NCBI RefSeq assembly: GCF_003610195.1
Contig: NZ_RAPO01000001.1
Location: forward strand, 1 to 64,000
From: Halopiger aswanensis
Lineage (GTDB): Archaea > Halobacteriota > Halobacteria > Halobacteriales > Natrialbaceae
DNA: 64,000 nucleotides
Reading direction: 5' to 3'
A program made the translations under genes and the position numbers. Positions within the stretch are counted from its first letter, which is position 1. Every line of letters starts with the position of its first letter. Under the pieces are notes generated by a model. That model was not told where the DNA came from. It worked only from the letters and a program-made list of their open reading frames with translations, and ran no database searches. Positions 51,415 to 61,247 of the stretch are shown piece after piece.

Positions 51415-54400
51415 ATGCATACCCAATCGGACGCCACGGGCCCGGGGTTTTGGGGAGGGGCAGACGACGACGTGGCGCTCCAGCGATTTCGGACCCTCGT
51501 CGAGACCATCGACGACGGACTCTATCAACTCGACCGGGACGGCCGCTTCGTCGCGGTCAACGACGCCGTCGTTGAGACGACGGGCTATTCCCGCGACGAA
51601 CTGCTCGGCGAACACGTCTCGCTTCTGCTCGACGGCGCCGATGTCGAGGCTATCGAGCGCGAACTGGCCACCGCCCTCGCCGGCGGGGGCGAGGGCGGGA
51701 CCGCTGTCCCCCTCCCGACCTTCGAACTCGCGATCCGAACCGCCGACGGCGACGCGATCCCCTGCGAACTGCGGGTGTCGCCGATCACAGCGGACGGCGA
51801 ACTGCAGGGGACCATCGGCGTCGCTCGAGACCTCGCGGAGACCAAAGAGCGGCTGCAGACGCTCGAGTCCGTACGGGCACCCGACGGACCGAACGTCGGC
51901 GTCGTCGTACTCGACGACGACCTCGAGGTCTCCTGGGTCGACGACACCGCCGCGGACTTTCTCGACCTCGACCGGGACGCGGTCGTCGGCCGGGACGGCC
52001 GAACGGTAGTCGAGGACACCATCGCGGACCGTCTCGCCGCGCCGGACCCGTTCGTCCGGAGCGTCCGCTCGACCTACGAGGAGGGCAGCTACCTCGATCG
52101 GTACGAGTGTCGCGTGACCGCCGACGACGGGCGGTCACGCTGGCTCGAGTACCAGAGTAAACCGATCGAATCGGGCGAATACGCCGGGGGTCGGATCGAG
52201 TGCTACTACGACATCACCGACCGGAAGCGCTCGGAGAACGATCTCCGGGAGAGCCGGGAGGCGTTCGAGTCGCTGGTCGACGCCGTCGAGGAGTACGCCA
52301 TCTTCCGGCTTGACGCCGACGGCACCGTCATCAGCTGGAACGAGGGCGCAAAACAGATCAAGGGGTACGACGCCGACGAGATCATCGGCGAGCACTTCTC
52401 GAACTTCTACACGCAGGAGGACCGCGCGGCCGGCGTTCCCGAGCGGAACCTCGAGCGCGCCCTCGAGAACGGCTCCGTCGAGGACGAGGGGTGGCGCGTC
52501 CGCAACGACGGTTCGCGGTTCTGGGCGAACGTGACGATCACGCCGGTTCGGGACGCCGACGGGACTCACCACGGCTTCCTGAAAGTGACCCGCGATATGA
52601 CGGACCGCTGGGAGCGCGAGCAGGAACTCGAGAGCGAACTCCAGCGGATCCTCGGCCGGGTCTCGGACGCCTTCTACGCGGTCGACGACGAGTTCCGCTT
52701 TACGCACGTCAACGACCGCGCCGCGGAGCTGCTCGAGCGCTCGGAGGACGACCTGCTCGGCGAGCGCCTCTGGGACGTCTTTCCCGATCTCAGGGACCTC
52801 GACGAGGTCTGGGACGCCTTCCACACGGCCATGGAAACCCAGGAGCCGACCAACTACGAACTCTACTACGATACGCTGGACTTCTGGGTAGAGGCGAGCC
52901 TCTACCCCTCCGAAACCGGTATCTCGGTGTACTTCCGCGACGTCACCGACCGCGTCCGGCGCGAGCGCGAACTCGAGCGGACCGAGCGGCGCTTCGAGGC
53001 GATCTTCGAGGACCCGAACATCCTCGTCGGCCTGCTCGAACCCGACGGGACGGTAATCGACATCAACGGGACGGCGATGGAGTACATCGATTCTGACCTC
53101 GCGGACGTGACCGGCGAACTGTTCTGGGAGACGCCGTGGTGGGGCGAAGGCGACGGCGTGCAGGACGACGTTCAGGAGTGGACCGAGCGGGCGGCCGCGG
53201 GCGAGTACGTGGACTTCGAGGCCGACCTCACGCGGCCGGACGGCAACTGGTATACCCTGAGCGGCTACTTCAGGCCGGTGACGAACGACGAGGGGGACGT
53301 CGTCTCGATCATCGTCTCGGACCGCGACGTTACCGAACGCAAGAAACGCGAGCGCGAACTCGAGGAGTCCGAGCAGCGCTACCGTACCTTAGCCGAGCAC
53401 TTCCCGAACGGGATCGTCACCCTGTTCGACCACGACCTCGAGTACACGCTGGCGGCCGGCCAGGGCTTCGACAAGATCCCCGTCGTTCCCGACGACCTCG
53501 AAGGCGAGAACTTCTACGACGTCTGGCCCGAGGAGACCGTCGACGACCTCGAACCGGCGATCCTGGCCGCGCTCGAGGGCGAGCAGGAGGCGGTCGAACT
53601 CGAGTACGCGGGTCGCGAGTGGGTGCTCTACGCGGTGCCGATCACCGACACCCGCGGCGACGTCTTCGCCGGGGTGACGATGGCCCACGACATCACCGAG
53701 CGCAAGAAGTACCAGCGGCAACTCGAGGAAACGATCGCGCAACTCGAGGAGTCGAACGAACGCCTCGAACAGTTCGCGTACGCCGCCTCCCACGACCTCC
53801 AGGAACCGCTGCGGATGGTCTCGAGCTACCTGCAACTCATCGAGAGCCGCTACGCCGACGCGCTCGACGAGGACGGCGAGGAGTTCCTCGAGTTCGCGGT
53901 CGACGGCGCCGAGCGCATGCGCGACATGATCGAGGGGCTGCTCGCGTACTCGCGGGTCGAAACGCAGGGGGCCCCGCTCGAACCGATCGCCCTCGAGCCG
54001 ATCCTCGAGGACGTGCTCGAGGACCTGCAACTCCAGATCGAGGAGACCGACGCCGAGATCGCGGTCGATTCGCTGCCCCGCGTCGAGGGCGACGCCAGCC
54101 AGTTGCGCCAGGTGTTCCAGAACCTGCTCTCGAACGCCCTCGAGTACAGCGGCGACGCGCCGCCGCGGGTCCGCGTCGACGCCGAACGGCGCGGCGATCG
54201 GTGGCAGATTTCGGTCGCCGACGACGGGATCGGTATCGACGCCGACGAGCAGGAGGCCGTCTTCGACGTGTTCAAACGGCTCCACAGCCGGGACGAACAC
54301 CCCGGCACCGGGATCGGGCTGGCGCTGTGCCAGCGGATCGTCGAGCGCCACGGCGGCGACATCTGGGTCGACTCCGAGCCGGGCGAGGGGTCGACGTTCT

Positions 54401-54435
54401 CGTTTACGCTGCCCGCCGTCGACGACCGGGAGTGA
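51415..54435 (+). CDS. multi-PAS soluble sensor histidine kinase
   Basis: 1006 aa, no transmembrane segment. About six PAS units (20-135, 155-265, 275-395, 405-515, 525-640, 655-765) precede HisKA with phospho-accepting His793 (AASHDLQEPLRMV) and a HATPase_c domain (about 885-1003: GIGIDADEQEAVFDVFKRL, GTGIGLALCQRIVERHGG). One PAS has DPNILVGLLEPDGTVIDING. It would integrate several internal signals, redox or small molecules. No response regulator gene is adjacent. Confidence 0.93.
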   Translation: MHTQSDATGPGFWGGADDDVALQRFRTLVETIDDGLYQLDRDGRFVAVNDAVVETTGYSRDELLGEHVSLLLDGADVEAIERELATALAGGGEGGTAVPLPTFELAIRTADGDAIPCELRVSPITADGELQGTIGVARDLAETKERLQTLESVRAPDGPNVGVVVLDDDLEVSWVDDTAADFLDLDRDAVVGRDGRTVVEDTIADRLAAPDPFVRSVRSTYEEGSYLDRYECRVTADDGRSRWLEYQSKPIESGEYAGGRIECYYDITDRKRSENDLRESREAFESLVDAVEEYAIFRLDADGTVISWNEGAKQIKGYDADEIIGEHFSNFYTQEDRAAGVPERNLERALENGSVEDEGWRVRNDGSRFWANVTITPVRDADGTHHGFLKVTRDMTDRWEREQELESELQRILGRVSDAFYAVDDEFRFTHVNDRAAELLERSEDDLLGERLWDVFPDLRDLDEVWDAFHTAMETQEPTNYELYYDTLDFWVEASLYPSETGISVYFRDVTDRVRRERELERTERRFEAIFEDPNILVGLLEPDGTVIDINGTAMEYIDSDLADVTGELFWETPWWGEGDGVQDDVQEWTERAAAGEYVDFEADLTRPDGNWYTLSGYFRPVTNDEGDVVSIIVSDRDVTERKKRERELEESEQRYRTLAEHFPNGIVTLFDHDLEYTLAAGQGFDKIPVVPDDLEGENFYDVWPEETVDDLEPAILAALEGEQEAVELEYAGREWVLYAVPITDTRGDVFAGVTMAHDITERKKYQRQLEETIAQLEESNERLEQFAYAASHDLQEPLRMVSSYLQLIESRYADALDEDGEEFLEFAVDGAERMRDMIEGLLAYSRVETQGAPLEPIALEPILEDVLEDLQLQIEETDAEIAVDSLPRVEGDASQLRQVFQNLLSNALEYSGDAPPRVRVDAERRGDRWQISVADDGIGIDADEQEAVFDVFKRLHSRDEHPGTGIGLALCQRIVERHGGDIWVDSEPGEGSTFSFTLPAVDDRE

Positions 54436-54583
54436 GCCGCTCCCTCTCGAGCCGATCGCGATCGAACCGTCATTCCGTCGCTCGAGGCTCGAGCCGTCCG
54501 ATTCTACACGATCGTTCGTGTTCCGACCGGCGCCCTTTTCCCTTCCCACCCGCTTGAATGGATAGCCGCGCTCTCCGATCTCA

Positions 54584-56539
54584 ATGAGTAAGACAAATTC
54601 CTCCCCCGCCGACGACGTACTCGACCTCGAGCGCCCGCTGAACGCCCTTGCGACGAGCCCGGATTTTCGCGGCCCCGTCGAACAGGTCGAGGGCGAGTTC
54701 TGTAACGATCACTTCGCGCTGATCTACGACTCTCCCGACGACCAGTTCGCCGCCGTCGTCCCCTTCCTCCGACAGGGCCTCGAGCGCGGCGAGCGGTGCG
54801 TCTACGTCACGGACGAGGATTCGGTGGACGCCGTTCGGACGGCGCTTCGCGACGGCGGAATCGACGTCGACGCCGCCGTCGCGTCAGGGGCGCTGGTCAT
54901 CGAGACGTTCCAGGACACCTATCTCAGGAACGGCTCGTTCGACGTCGACGAGATGATGTCGTTCTACGGCGACGTCATCGACGAGACCGTCGCCGAGTAC
55001 GAGGGCTTTCGCCTGGCGGCCGAGATGTCCTGGATCCTCGAGAGCGACGTCGCGATCGAGGAGACGATGGCCTACGAGAGCAAGGTCAACGCACTCTTCG
55101 ACGACGAGGACGCGGTCGCGGTCTGTCAGTACGATCGCAACCGGTTCCCGCCGGAGATCATCCGCGACGTCGTCCGGGTCCACCCGCACCTCATCTACGA
55201 CGACACCGTCTGTCACAACTTCTACTACACGCCGCCCGAGGAGTTCTGCGGCCCGAACCAGCCGGCCCACGAACTCGACCGGATGCTGGGCACGCTGCGC
55301 GAGCGGACCGAGGCGAAAGCCGAACTGCAGGAGCGAAAGGAGTACCAGCAGCGCCAGAACGAGATCATCGCCGACCCCGACCGTTCGTTCGAGGAAAAGC
55401 TCGACGCGCTGTTCGAGTTGGGCTGCGAGCGGTTCGACCTCGATCTCGGCGGCATGGCCCAGGTCGATCCCGACGACGACCGATTCGAAATCGAGTACGT
55501 CAGCGACGATCACGAGCGCTTCGAATCCGGCGTCGAGCTGCCGCTGTCGGAGACCTTCTGCGCCCTCCCGGCGGAGACGAAAGCGGTCGCGAGCGTCGCC
55601 GATCCCGAATCCGCGGGGTGCGACGACATCGTCGCCTACCGCGAACTCGGCGTCCGGTCGTACCTCGGCACGTACGTCGAGATCGACGGCGGACCCGATC
55701 GGACCATCGCGTTCGTCGGCGAGTCCACGCGCGACGAGGCCTTCTCCGAGGACGAATGCGAGTTCCTTCGCTCGATCGGCCAGTGGGTCACGTACGAACT
55801 CGAGCAACACGAGCGCGAGCGCGAACTCGAGCGCACGGTCGACCGCCTCGAGACCTCGAACGAACGCTTAGAGCAGTTCGCCTACGCCGCCTCCCACGAC
55901 ATGCAGGAACCGCTGCGGATGGTCTCGAGCTACCTGCAACTGATCGAGCGCCGCGACGACGATCTCTCCGCGGAAACGCGCGAGTACCTCGAGTACGCGG
56001 TCGACGGCGCCGAACGCATGCGCGCGATGATCGACGGCCTCCTACGATATTCGCGGGTCCAGTCCCGCGGCGGCCCGCTCGAACCGACCGACCTCGAGGC
56101 CGTCGTCGCGGACGTTCGCGACGACCTGCAACTCCGCCTCGAGGAAACCGACGCGGACCTGACGGTGGGCGACCTGCCTCGGGTCACGGGCGACGCCGAG
56201 CAACTCCGCCAACTGTTCCAGAACCTGTTGGATAACGCGCTCACGTATTCAGGGGACGAGCCGCCACGGATCGATATCGCGGCCGAACGCACCCCCGCCG
56301 GCGACGGGTGGACGATTTCGGTCCGCGACGAGGGGATCGGCATCCCGGCCGCCGAACAGGACCGGATCTTCGCTCTCTTCGACCGCCTCCACAGCCGCGA
56401 CGAGTACGCCGGCACCGGGATCGGGCTGGCGCTCTGTCAGCGGATCGTCGAGCGCCACGGCGGGGCCATCCGCGTCGACTCGGAACCGGGCGACGGATCG
56501 ACGTTCGCCGTTACGCTTCCGGCGGCGAGCGACGAGTAA
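54584..56539 (+). CDS. histidine kinase with MEDS and GAF sensor domains
   Basis: 651 aa, soluble. An N-terminal MEDS domain (about 40-210: HFALIYDSPDDQFAAVVPFL, GERCVYVTDED) is followed by a short coiled coil, a GAF domain (about 265-410) and a kinase core with His438 (AASHDMQEPLRMV) and HATPase_c (about 530-648). The core is nearly identical to that of the preceding kinase, so one arose by duplication. MEDS may bind hydrocarbon-related ligands; no ligand is known here. Confidence 0.9.
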   Translation: MSKTNSSPADDVLDLERPLNALATSPDFRGPVEQVEGEFCNDHFALIYDSPDDQFAAVVPFLRQGLERGERCVYVTDEDSVDAVRTALRDGGIDVDAAVASGALVIETFQDTYLRNGSFDVDEMMSFYGDVIDETVAEYEGFRLAAEMSWILESDVAIEETMAYESKVNALFDDEDAVAVCQYDRNRFPPEIIRDVVRVHPHLIYDDTVCHNFYYTPPEEFCGPNQPAHELDRMLGTLRERTEAKAELQERKEYQQRQNEIIADPDRSFEEKLDALFELGCERFDLDLGGMAQVDPDDDRFEIEYVSDDHERFESGVELPLSETFCALPAETKAVASVADPESAGCDDIVAYRELGVRSYLGTYVEIDGGPDRTIAFVGESTRDEAFSEDECEFLRSIGQWVTYELEQHERERELERTVDRLETSNERLEQFAYAASHDMQEPLRMVSSYLQLIERRDDDLSAETREYLEYAVDGAERMRAMIDGLLRYSRVQSRGGPLEPTDLEAVVADVRDDLQLRLEETDADLTVGDLPRVTGDAEQLRQLFQNLLDNALTYSGDEPPRIDIAAERTPAGDGWTISVRDEGIGIPAAEQDRIFALFDRLHSRDEYAGTGIGLALCQRIVERHGGAIRVDSEPGDGSTFAVTLPAASDE

Positions 56540-56570
56540 CGGACGACTTGCCGGATTCGGCGACAGCGAT

Positions 56571-57101
56571 CTATTCGTCGGCCGTCGATACGACACCCTC
56601 GAGCGCGGCTTCGACCGCCCGCACGGCGTTTGCCCCCTCGAGTCGATCGACGACGAGCACCATGGTTCCCGCTTCCGCTCCGTCTCCTTCGGCGACGGCC
56701 GCCGCCGTCGGCGACACGTCCTCGAGTGCGAGTCGCTCGAGCGCGTGGGCCAGCGCGGCCGGATCCACGTCGCCGGTCGCGATGATCGCGGTCCGATCGC
56801 CGCCGGCAGACCCGAAGGCTGCGCCGCCGACGGCCAGCAGCGCGTCGCGGCTCGCAGCATCCTCGAGCGGGCCGATTCCGCTCTCCATGCGGACCTGCAC
56901 GTCTCGGGACTCGGTCTCGTAGTCGGGCAACTCCTCGGCGTACCGGCGCAGCGCCGTCGCGATCGCGTCGGTGTCGCCGTCGACGCCGTCGGCTGCGAGG
57001 AAGCGAGCGGCGGCGGTGTAGTTGACGACGCCCGCGCGAAGCGCCGTCAGGAGGAACGGGTGGTCGGCGACGGCCCGGCGCGTCTCGGCTGCCAGTGACA
57101 T
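56571..57101 (-). CDS. hypothetical haloarchaeal protein
   Basis: 176 aa, soluble. SLAAETRRAVADHPFLLTALRAGVVNYTAAARFL at the N-terminus looks helical (read in parts), followed by two beta-alpha units (TAIIATGDVDPAALAHALERL; GTMVLVVDRLEGANAVRAVE) that resemble ACT-like folds. The ATG at 57101 is preferred to an upstream one at 57194. Function unknown. Divergent from the NifU-like gene. Confidence 0.65.
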   Translation of the reverse strand: MSLAAETRRAVADHPFLLTALRAGVVNYTAAARFLAADGVDGDTDAIATALRRYAEELPDYETESRDVQVRMESGIGPLEDAASRDALLAVGGAAFGSAGGDRTAIIATGDVDPAALAHALERLALEDVSPTAAAVAEGDGAEAGTMVLVVDRLEGANAVRAVEAALEGVVSTADE

Positions 57102-57231
57102 ATCGGGAGCGCGTCCCGGATCGGCATAAAGTCGCCGCCATTCGCGATGGTCGTCTGGCTCGGCATCTCGAACATGGGCGTCGGCCACGAACACGAACAG
57201 GGCTAAACCCCTGCGTCCCCTCGAGAACGGT

Positions 57232-57567
57232 ATGACCGCGTCCGAACCGGATCACCCCGCTTCCACTACCGAGGACGACGTTCGGGAGGCCGTCTCCCTG
57301 TTCCTCCGGCGGAACTTCCCACAGATCGAAATGCACGGCGGTGACTCGTCGATCACCGAGGTCGACCTCGAGGAACGGCGCGTCGGGATCAACCTCACCG
57401 GCGCCTGCAGCGGCTGCGGCGTCAGTCCGATGACGACCCAGGCGATCCAGCGCCGGCTCCCCGACGAGATCGACGCGATCGATTCGGTCAGCGTCAGTAC
57501 GGGACTCGACGGACTCTCCGAGCAGGGCGGATCGGGTCCGGACGTCCCGCCGGACGTGCCGTTCTGA
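57232..57567 (+). CDS. NifU C-terminal-domain iron-sulfur scaffold
   Basis: 111 aa. Family core: FLRRNFPQIEMHGGDSSITEV and GACSGCGVSPMTTQAIQRRL with the CSGCG (CxxC) cluster ligands. It assembles or hands over [4Fe-4S] clusters. A BolA-like gene begins 74 nt downstream on the same strand; NifU/Nfu and BolA proteins work together in Fe-S handling in other organisms, so a small Fe-S unit is likely. Confidence 0.9.
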   Translation: MTASEPDHPASTTEDDVREAVSLFLRRNFPQIEMHGGDSSITEVDLEERRVGINLTGACSGCGVSPMTTQAIQRRLPDEIDAIDSVSVSTGLDGLSEQGGSGPDVPPDVPF

Positions 57568-57641
57568 GCCGGTGGATCGGGCCGCGACACTCTGGCGCCT
57601 CGACCGCACTCCTTTTGCCGCGAGCGTCCCTTCAACCCCCT

Positions 57642-57896
57642 ATGAAGCCCGACGAGGTCGAGCAACTCATCGAATCGGAACTCGAGGACGCCGAGGCGAC
57701 GGTCACGCACGCCCGCGACGAACACGACGAGGACCACCTCGCGGCGACGGTCGTCTCGCCCGCGTTCGAGGGCCTGCCGCTGGTGCAACAGCACCAGCAG
57801 GTCTACGACGCCCTCGACGACCACATGACGACCGACATCCACGCCCTCGAGCTGTCGACGTACACGCCCGAGGAGTACGAGGACGCCGAGGCCTAG
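57642..57896 (+). CDS. BolA-family protein
   Basis: 84 aa. VEQLIESELEDAEATVTHA, HLAATVVSPAFEGLPLVQQHQQVYDAL and THALEL-like DIHALELSTYTPEEY give the BolA class II KH-like fold. The invariant His after the FxG segment (QQHQQVY) is present. BolA proteins pair with monothiol glutaredoxins around Fe-S clusters; no glutaredoxin is nearby. Confidence 0.85.
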   Translation: MKPDEVEQLIESELEDAEATVTHARDEHDEDHLAATVVSPAFEGLPLVQQHQQVYDALDDHMTTDIHALELSTYTPEEYEDAEA

Positions 57897-57986
57897 GGCG
57901 GACGACCCGATTTCGGGCCGCCCGTCGCACGCCGCGCGACGAAACGCGACCCGCACGTTTATCCACCTCTGCTGATAGGATTGCGT

Positions 57987-58448
57987 ATGGAAGCGCTCAA
58001 CCCCCGAATTCGACTCCTCTGGATCGGACAGGGGCTCCTCGCGGCGATCGTCGTCGGTATCGCCCTCGCGGCCGTCGATCAGTTGTTCGTCGACGTCCCC
58101 ACGGTCGCGATCGTCGGCGTCGCCGCCCTCATTCTCCTGCTCGGCGTCGCCTACGCCGTGCGGCTCTACCAGGTCTGGAAATTCGAACTGCAAGCGGACG
58201 CGCTCTACCTCGAGCGGGGCGTCGTCACGTTCGTCGAAACCGCGGTGCCGTTCGTCCGCGTCCAGCACGTCGACACGCAGTTCGGCCCCGTCGAGCGCGT
58301 GTTCGGCCTCTCGAGCGTGGTCGTCTATACCGCCGGCTCCCGGAACGCGGACGTCCGGATTCCGGGGCTGACGCCGGACCGCGCACGGGAGCTGCAGGAC
58401 ACCCTTCGCGAACTCGCCGTCGAGAGCGAGGCCGAGGACGCCGTCTAA
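57987..58448 (+). CDS. bacterial PH-domain membrane protein (YdbS-like)
   Basis: 153 aa. Two helices (about 10-30 and 35-60) lead to one bPH2 (DUF304) domain: VWKFELQADALYLERGVVTFVETAVPFVRVQHVDT (read in parts). The ATG at 57987 is chosen over a TTG at 57981. It is followed after one base by the larger bPH2 gene, as in the bacterial YdbS-YdbT pair. The role is unknown but membrane-stress or lipid functions are reported for relatives. Confidence 0.82.
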   Translation: MEALNPRIRLLWIGQGLLAAIVVGIALAAVDQLFVDVPTVAIVGVAALILLLGVAYAVRLYQVWKFELQADALYLERGVVTFVETAVPFVRVQHVDTQFGPVERVFGLSSVVVYTAGSRNADVRIPGLTPDRARELQDTLRELAVESEAEDAV

Positions 58449-58449
58449 C

Positions 58450-60168
58450 ATGTCCAGTATGAACCGCTTGCACCCGTTCAGTGCGGTCACGTACTCGCTC
58501 CGGTACGCATTCCTCGGACTCTGGCTCCCACTCTTCTTGGTGGGCGCGCTGGCCGGCGTCTTCGAGCCGATACAGGGAAGCTGGACGGCCGTCGCCGCGC
58601 CGCTCGGCTTCCTGCTCGGGCTCAGCTACGGCGTCGCGTACTACTACCGGTTCGGTTACCAGATAACCGAGGATACCGTCGACGTCGCCTCCGGCGTGTT
58701 CGCCCGCCGCTCTCGAGAGATTCCCTACGGCCGGATCCAGAACGTCGATATCCGCCAGGGCGTCGTCCAGCGCCTGCTCGGCGTCGCCGTCGTTTCGATC
58801 GAAACCGCCGGCGGGGGCGAGACCGAAGCGACGTTGTCCGTCGTCGGCGAGGACGAAGCGGATCGGCTGCAGGCGGAGATCCGCCGGCGTACTGCAAGCG
58901 TCAAGGATCGGCGGCAGGAGCGGGACCAGGATCGAGATCTCGCACCCGAGTCGGACGCGGACGTCGATCCCGGCTCCCAGCCCGACGCCGAATCCGGTCG
59001 TCCTCCCGCCGCCGAACCGGACGGTCCAGCCGGAGCCGACGCCGAATCGGACGCGGTCGCGCCGGACTCGAGTCCGGACACTGGCCAATCGCCCACCGAG
59101 TCGACGGCCCGGCCGAGCCCCCAACAGCGCCGCCAACGGCTGTTCGAACTCGCGGATTCGGAACTGCTGCTGTACGCCTTCACGACGTTCCGACCAGCCG
59201 CCGGCGCCGCCGGACTCTTCCTGTTTTTCTTCGCGACCGACGCGGTGCTCGAGGCCTTCCTCGCCGCCGCGGCACCGTTCGGCGGTCCGCAGGACCTCGC
59301 GTCCGGCGATGCGGGGAGCTACGGCATCCTGACGATCGTCTCGGGACTGATCAGTGTCGGCGTCACGTACCTCCTCAGCGTCGCGTACACGTTCGCGATG
59401 TACTACGGCTTCGAGCTCGGCCGCATCGGCGACGACTTCGTCTACGACCGCGGCCTGTTACAACGGTACAGCGGCTCGATCCCCGCGGAGAAGGTCCAGT
59501 CGGTCACGGTCACCGACAACCCGCTCCAGCGGCTGCTCGGCTACGCCGGGCTGTGGGTCGAGACCGCCGGCTACGGCCCCGACAGCGACGCCGGCAGCCA
59601 GTCGGCCGTCCCGCTGGCGGCCCGCGATCGGATCTATACGTTCACCGAGAACCTCACCGGCGTCGAGACGCCGTCGTTCGAGAGTCCGTCCCCGATCGCC
59701 CGCCGGCGCTATCTGGTGCGGTACTCGCTGATCGCCGCCGTGATCGTCGCCGTCGCCTTCGGCGTGTCGTACGCGACGCCGCTCGAGCGGTGGTACCTCG
59801 CCGCGGTGGTCTTCGTCGCGGTGCCGCCGGCGGCACACCTCCGGTACAAACATTTGGGCTACTTCGTCGGCGACGACCACCTCGTGATCCGCAGCGGGTT
59901 CTGGCGCCGGCGGACGACCGTGATCCCCTACTACCGGATTCAGACGGTCTCGACGCGACGCTCGATCTTCCAGCGCCGGCTCGGCCTCGCCTCGCTGGTC
60001 GTCGATACGGCCAGTTCCCGCTCGTTCGTCTGGTCGTCCTCGACGATTTACGACGTCGCGCTCGAGGACGCCCGCGACGTCCACGGGACAAGTCGCGACC
60101 ACCTCCAGACGGCCCTGCGCGAGCGCAAGGCGGCCGACGACCTGGGCGTCTCCGTCGACTTTACGTGA
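58450..60168 (+). CDS. bacterial PH-domain membrane protein (YdbT-like), three bPH2 units
   Basis: 572 aa. Three bPH2-like blocks are seen: RSREIPYGRIQNVDIRQGVVQ (about 95-115), SGSIPAEKVQSVTVTDNPLQ (about 340-360) and RTTVIPYYRIQTVSTRRSIFQ (about 490-510; each quoted in part). Each is preceded by paired helices. A disordered Asp/Ser/Pro segment (150-230) separates block one from the rest. Operon partner of the preceding gene (1-nt gap). Confidence 0.83.
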   Translation: MSSMNRLHPFSAVTYSLRYAFLGLWLPLFLVGALAGVFEPIQGSWTAVAAPLGFLLGLSYGVAYYYRFGYQITEDTVDVASGVFARRSREIPYGRIQNVDIRQGVVQRLLGVAVVSIETAGGGETEATLSVVGEDEADRLQAEIRRRTASVKDRRQERDQDRDLAPESDADVDPGSQPDAESGRPPAAEPDGPAGADAESDAVAPDSSPDTGQSPTESTARPSPQQRRQRLFELADSELLLYAFTTFRPAAGAAGLFLFFFATDAVLEAFLAAAAPFGGPQDLASGDAGSYGILTIVSGLISVGVTYLLSVAYTFAMYYGFELGRIGDDFVYDRGLLQRYSGSIPAEKVQSVTVTDNPLQRLLGYAGLWVETAGYGPDSDAGSQSAVPLAARDRIYTFTENLTGVETPSFESPSPIARRRYLVRYSLIAAVIVAVAFGVSYATPLERWYLAAVVFVAVPPAAHLRYKHLGYFVGDDHLVIRSGFWRRRTTVIPYYRIQTVSTRRSIFQRRLGLASLVVDTASSRSFVWSSSTIYDVALEDARDVHGTSRDHLQTALRERKAADDLGVSVDFT

Positions 60169-60292
60169 CCTCTTGACGGGTCTCCTTTCCGTCGCTACGC
60201 ATCTGTCTCGAGACCCGAGCCGCCGATACGGTTGCGCCGCGCGGGGACCGCGACGTTTTTGCACCGACCGTTCCACTCGCCGTACATGACAA

Positions 60293-61033
60293 ATGGCGCT
60301 ACCGAGCGCGCCGGTGGTCGAAATGATTAGCGACGCGCTTCGGTATCCCGTCGCCGACGAGGTCGGGCGAGGGGCGTTGCTCAGGTGTCTGCTCGCCGTC
60401 GTCCTGCTCGTCGTCGGCCTGCGGTACGCGGCGGCGCTCGGTCCGCTAGTGGTTGGGCTCGTTCCGGCGGTCCTCGCGCTCGTCGGACTTCTCCTCCTCC
60501 TCGGGACGACCGCGATCCTCCTCGGGGAGCCCGCTCAGCGGGACTGGCCCGGCGTTCGAGGACTGCTTCGGCCCGGACTCGCAGCGCTCGCGTTGTCGAT
60601 CGTGGGACTCGCCCCGCCGCTCGGCCTGCTGGCGCTGTCGGCGATGCAGTCGGTCGACAGCGGGGCACTCGAGGGCGGTGCGGGAGTGCTTACGCTCGTC
60701 TCGACGACGCTGCTGCTCTTTGCGCTGCTGGCGTGTGCGTACGCGTATCCGGCCGCGGTCGCCGCGAGCGTCTCGCACGGGCGGTTGCGCGCCGCCGCCG
60801 ATACCGACATCGTCGTGCCGGTGCTCACCGACGCGACGTATCTCCTCCGCTGGATCGTCGGCTTTTCGCTCGTTCTGCTCGGCACGTGGTGCGCCCTCAT
60901 GACCCTCCAGCGGGGCGACGCAGCGGGGATCCTCGCTGCGGCTGCCGCCGCGTACTTCCTCGTGGCTGGCGCTCGAGCGGTCGGCGTCGGCTACGCTGAC
61001 GCGTCGGGGACCTCGGTCGCGGATTCGCGGTAA
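60293..61033 (+). CDS. DUF4013-family integral membrane protein
   Basis: 246 aa, about six helices. The start EMISDALRYPVADEVGRGAL is typical of haloarchaeal DUF4013 proteins. The C-terminal half contains LTDATYLLRWIVGFSLVLLG. Its function is unknown. The gap to the next gene (61034-61247) holds nothing recognised. Confidence 0.75.
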   Translation: MALPSAPVVEMISDALRYPVADEVGRGALLRCLLAVVLLVVGLRYAAALGPLVVGLVPAVLALVGLLLLLGTTAILLGEPAQRDWPGVRGLLRPGLAALALSIVGLAPPLGLLALSAMQSVDSGALEGGAGVLTLVSTTLLLFALLACAYAYPAAVAASVSHGRLRAAADTDIVVPVLTDATYLLRWIVGFSLVLLGTWCALMTLQRGDAAGILAAAAAAYFLVAGARAVGVGYADASGTSVADSR

Positions 61034-61247
61034 GAAACTGCCGTAGCGGTGGCTGCTTCGTTGGGCCTCGATTGCAATTCAAAGTAGAACGCGGAACTAG
61101 AACGCGGGGAACGAACGGTGCGAGCGAAAGCGACCGATCGCGTCGTACTCGAACGGCCAGCCAGTCGACAGTCGACCGTCGAACAGCGAACGGCGAACGG
61201 CGCCTCGTCAGACTCGAGTCAGATCGAGGCCAGTTTCGAACGGCGGA

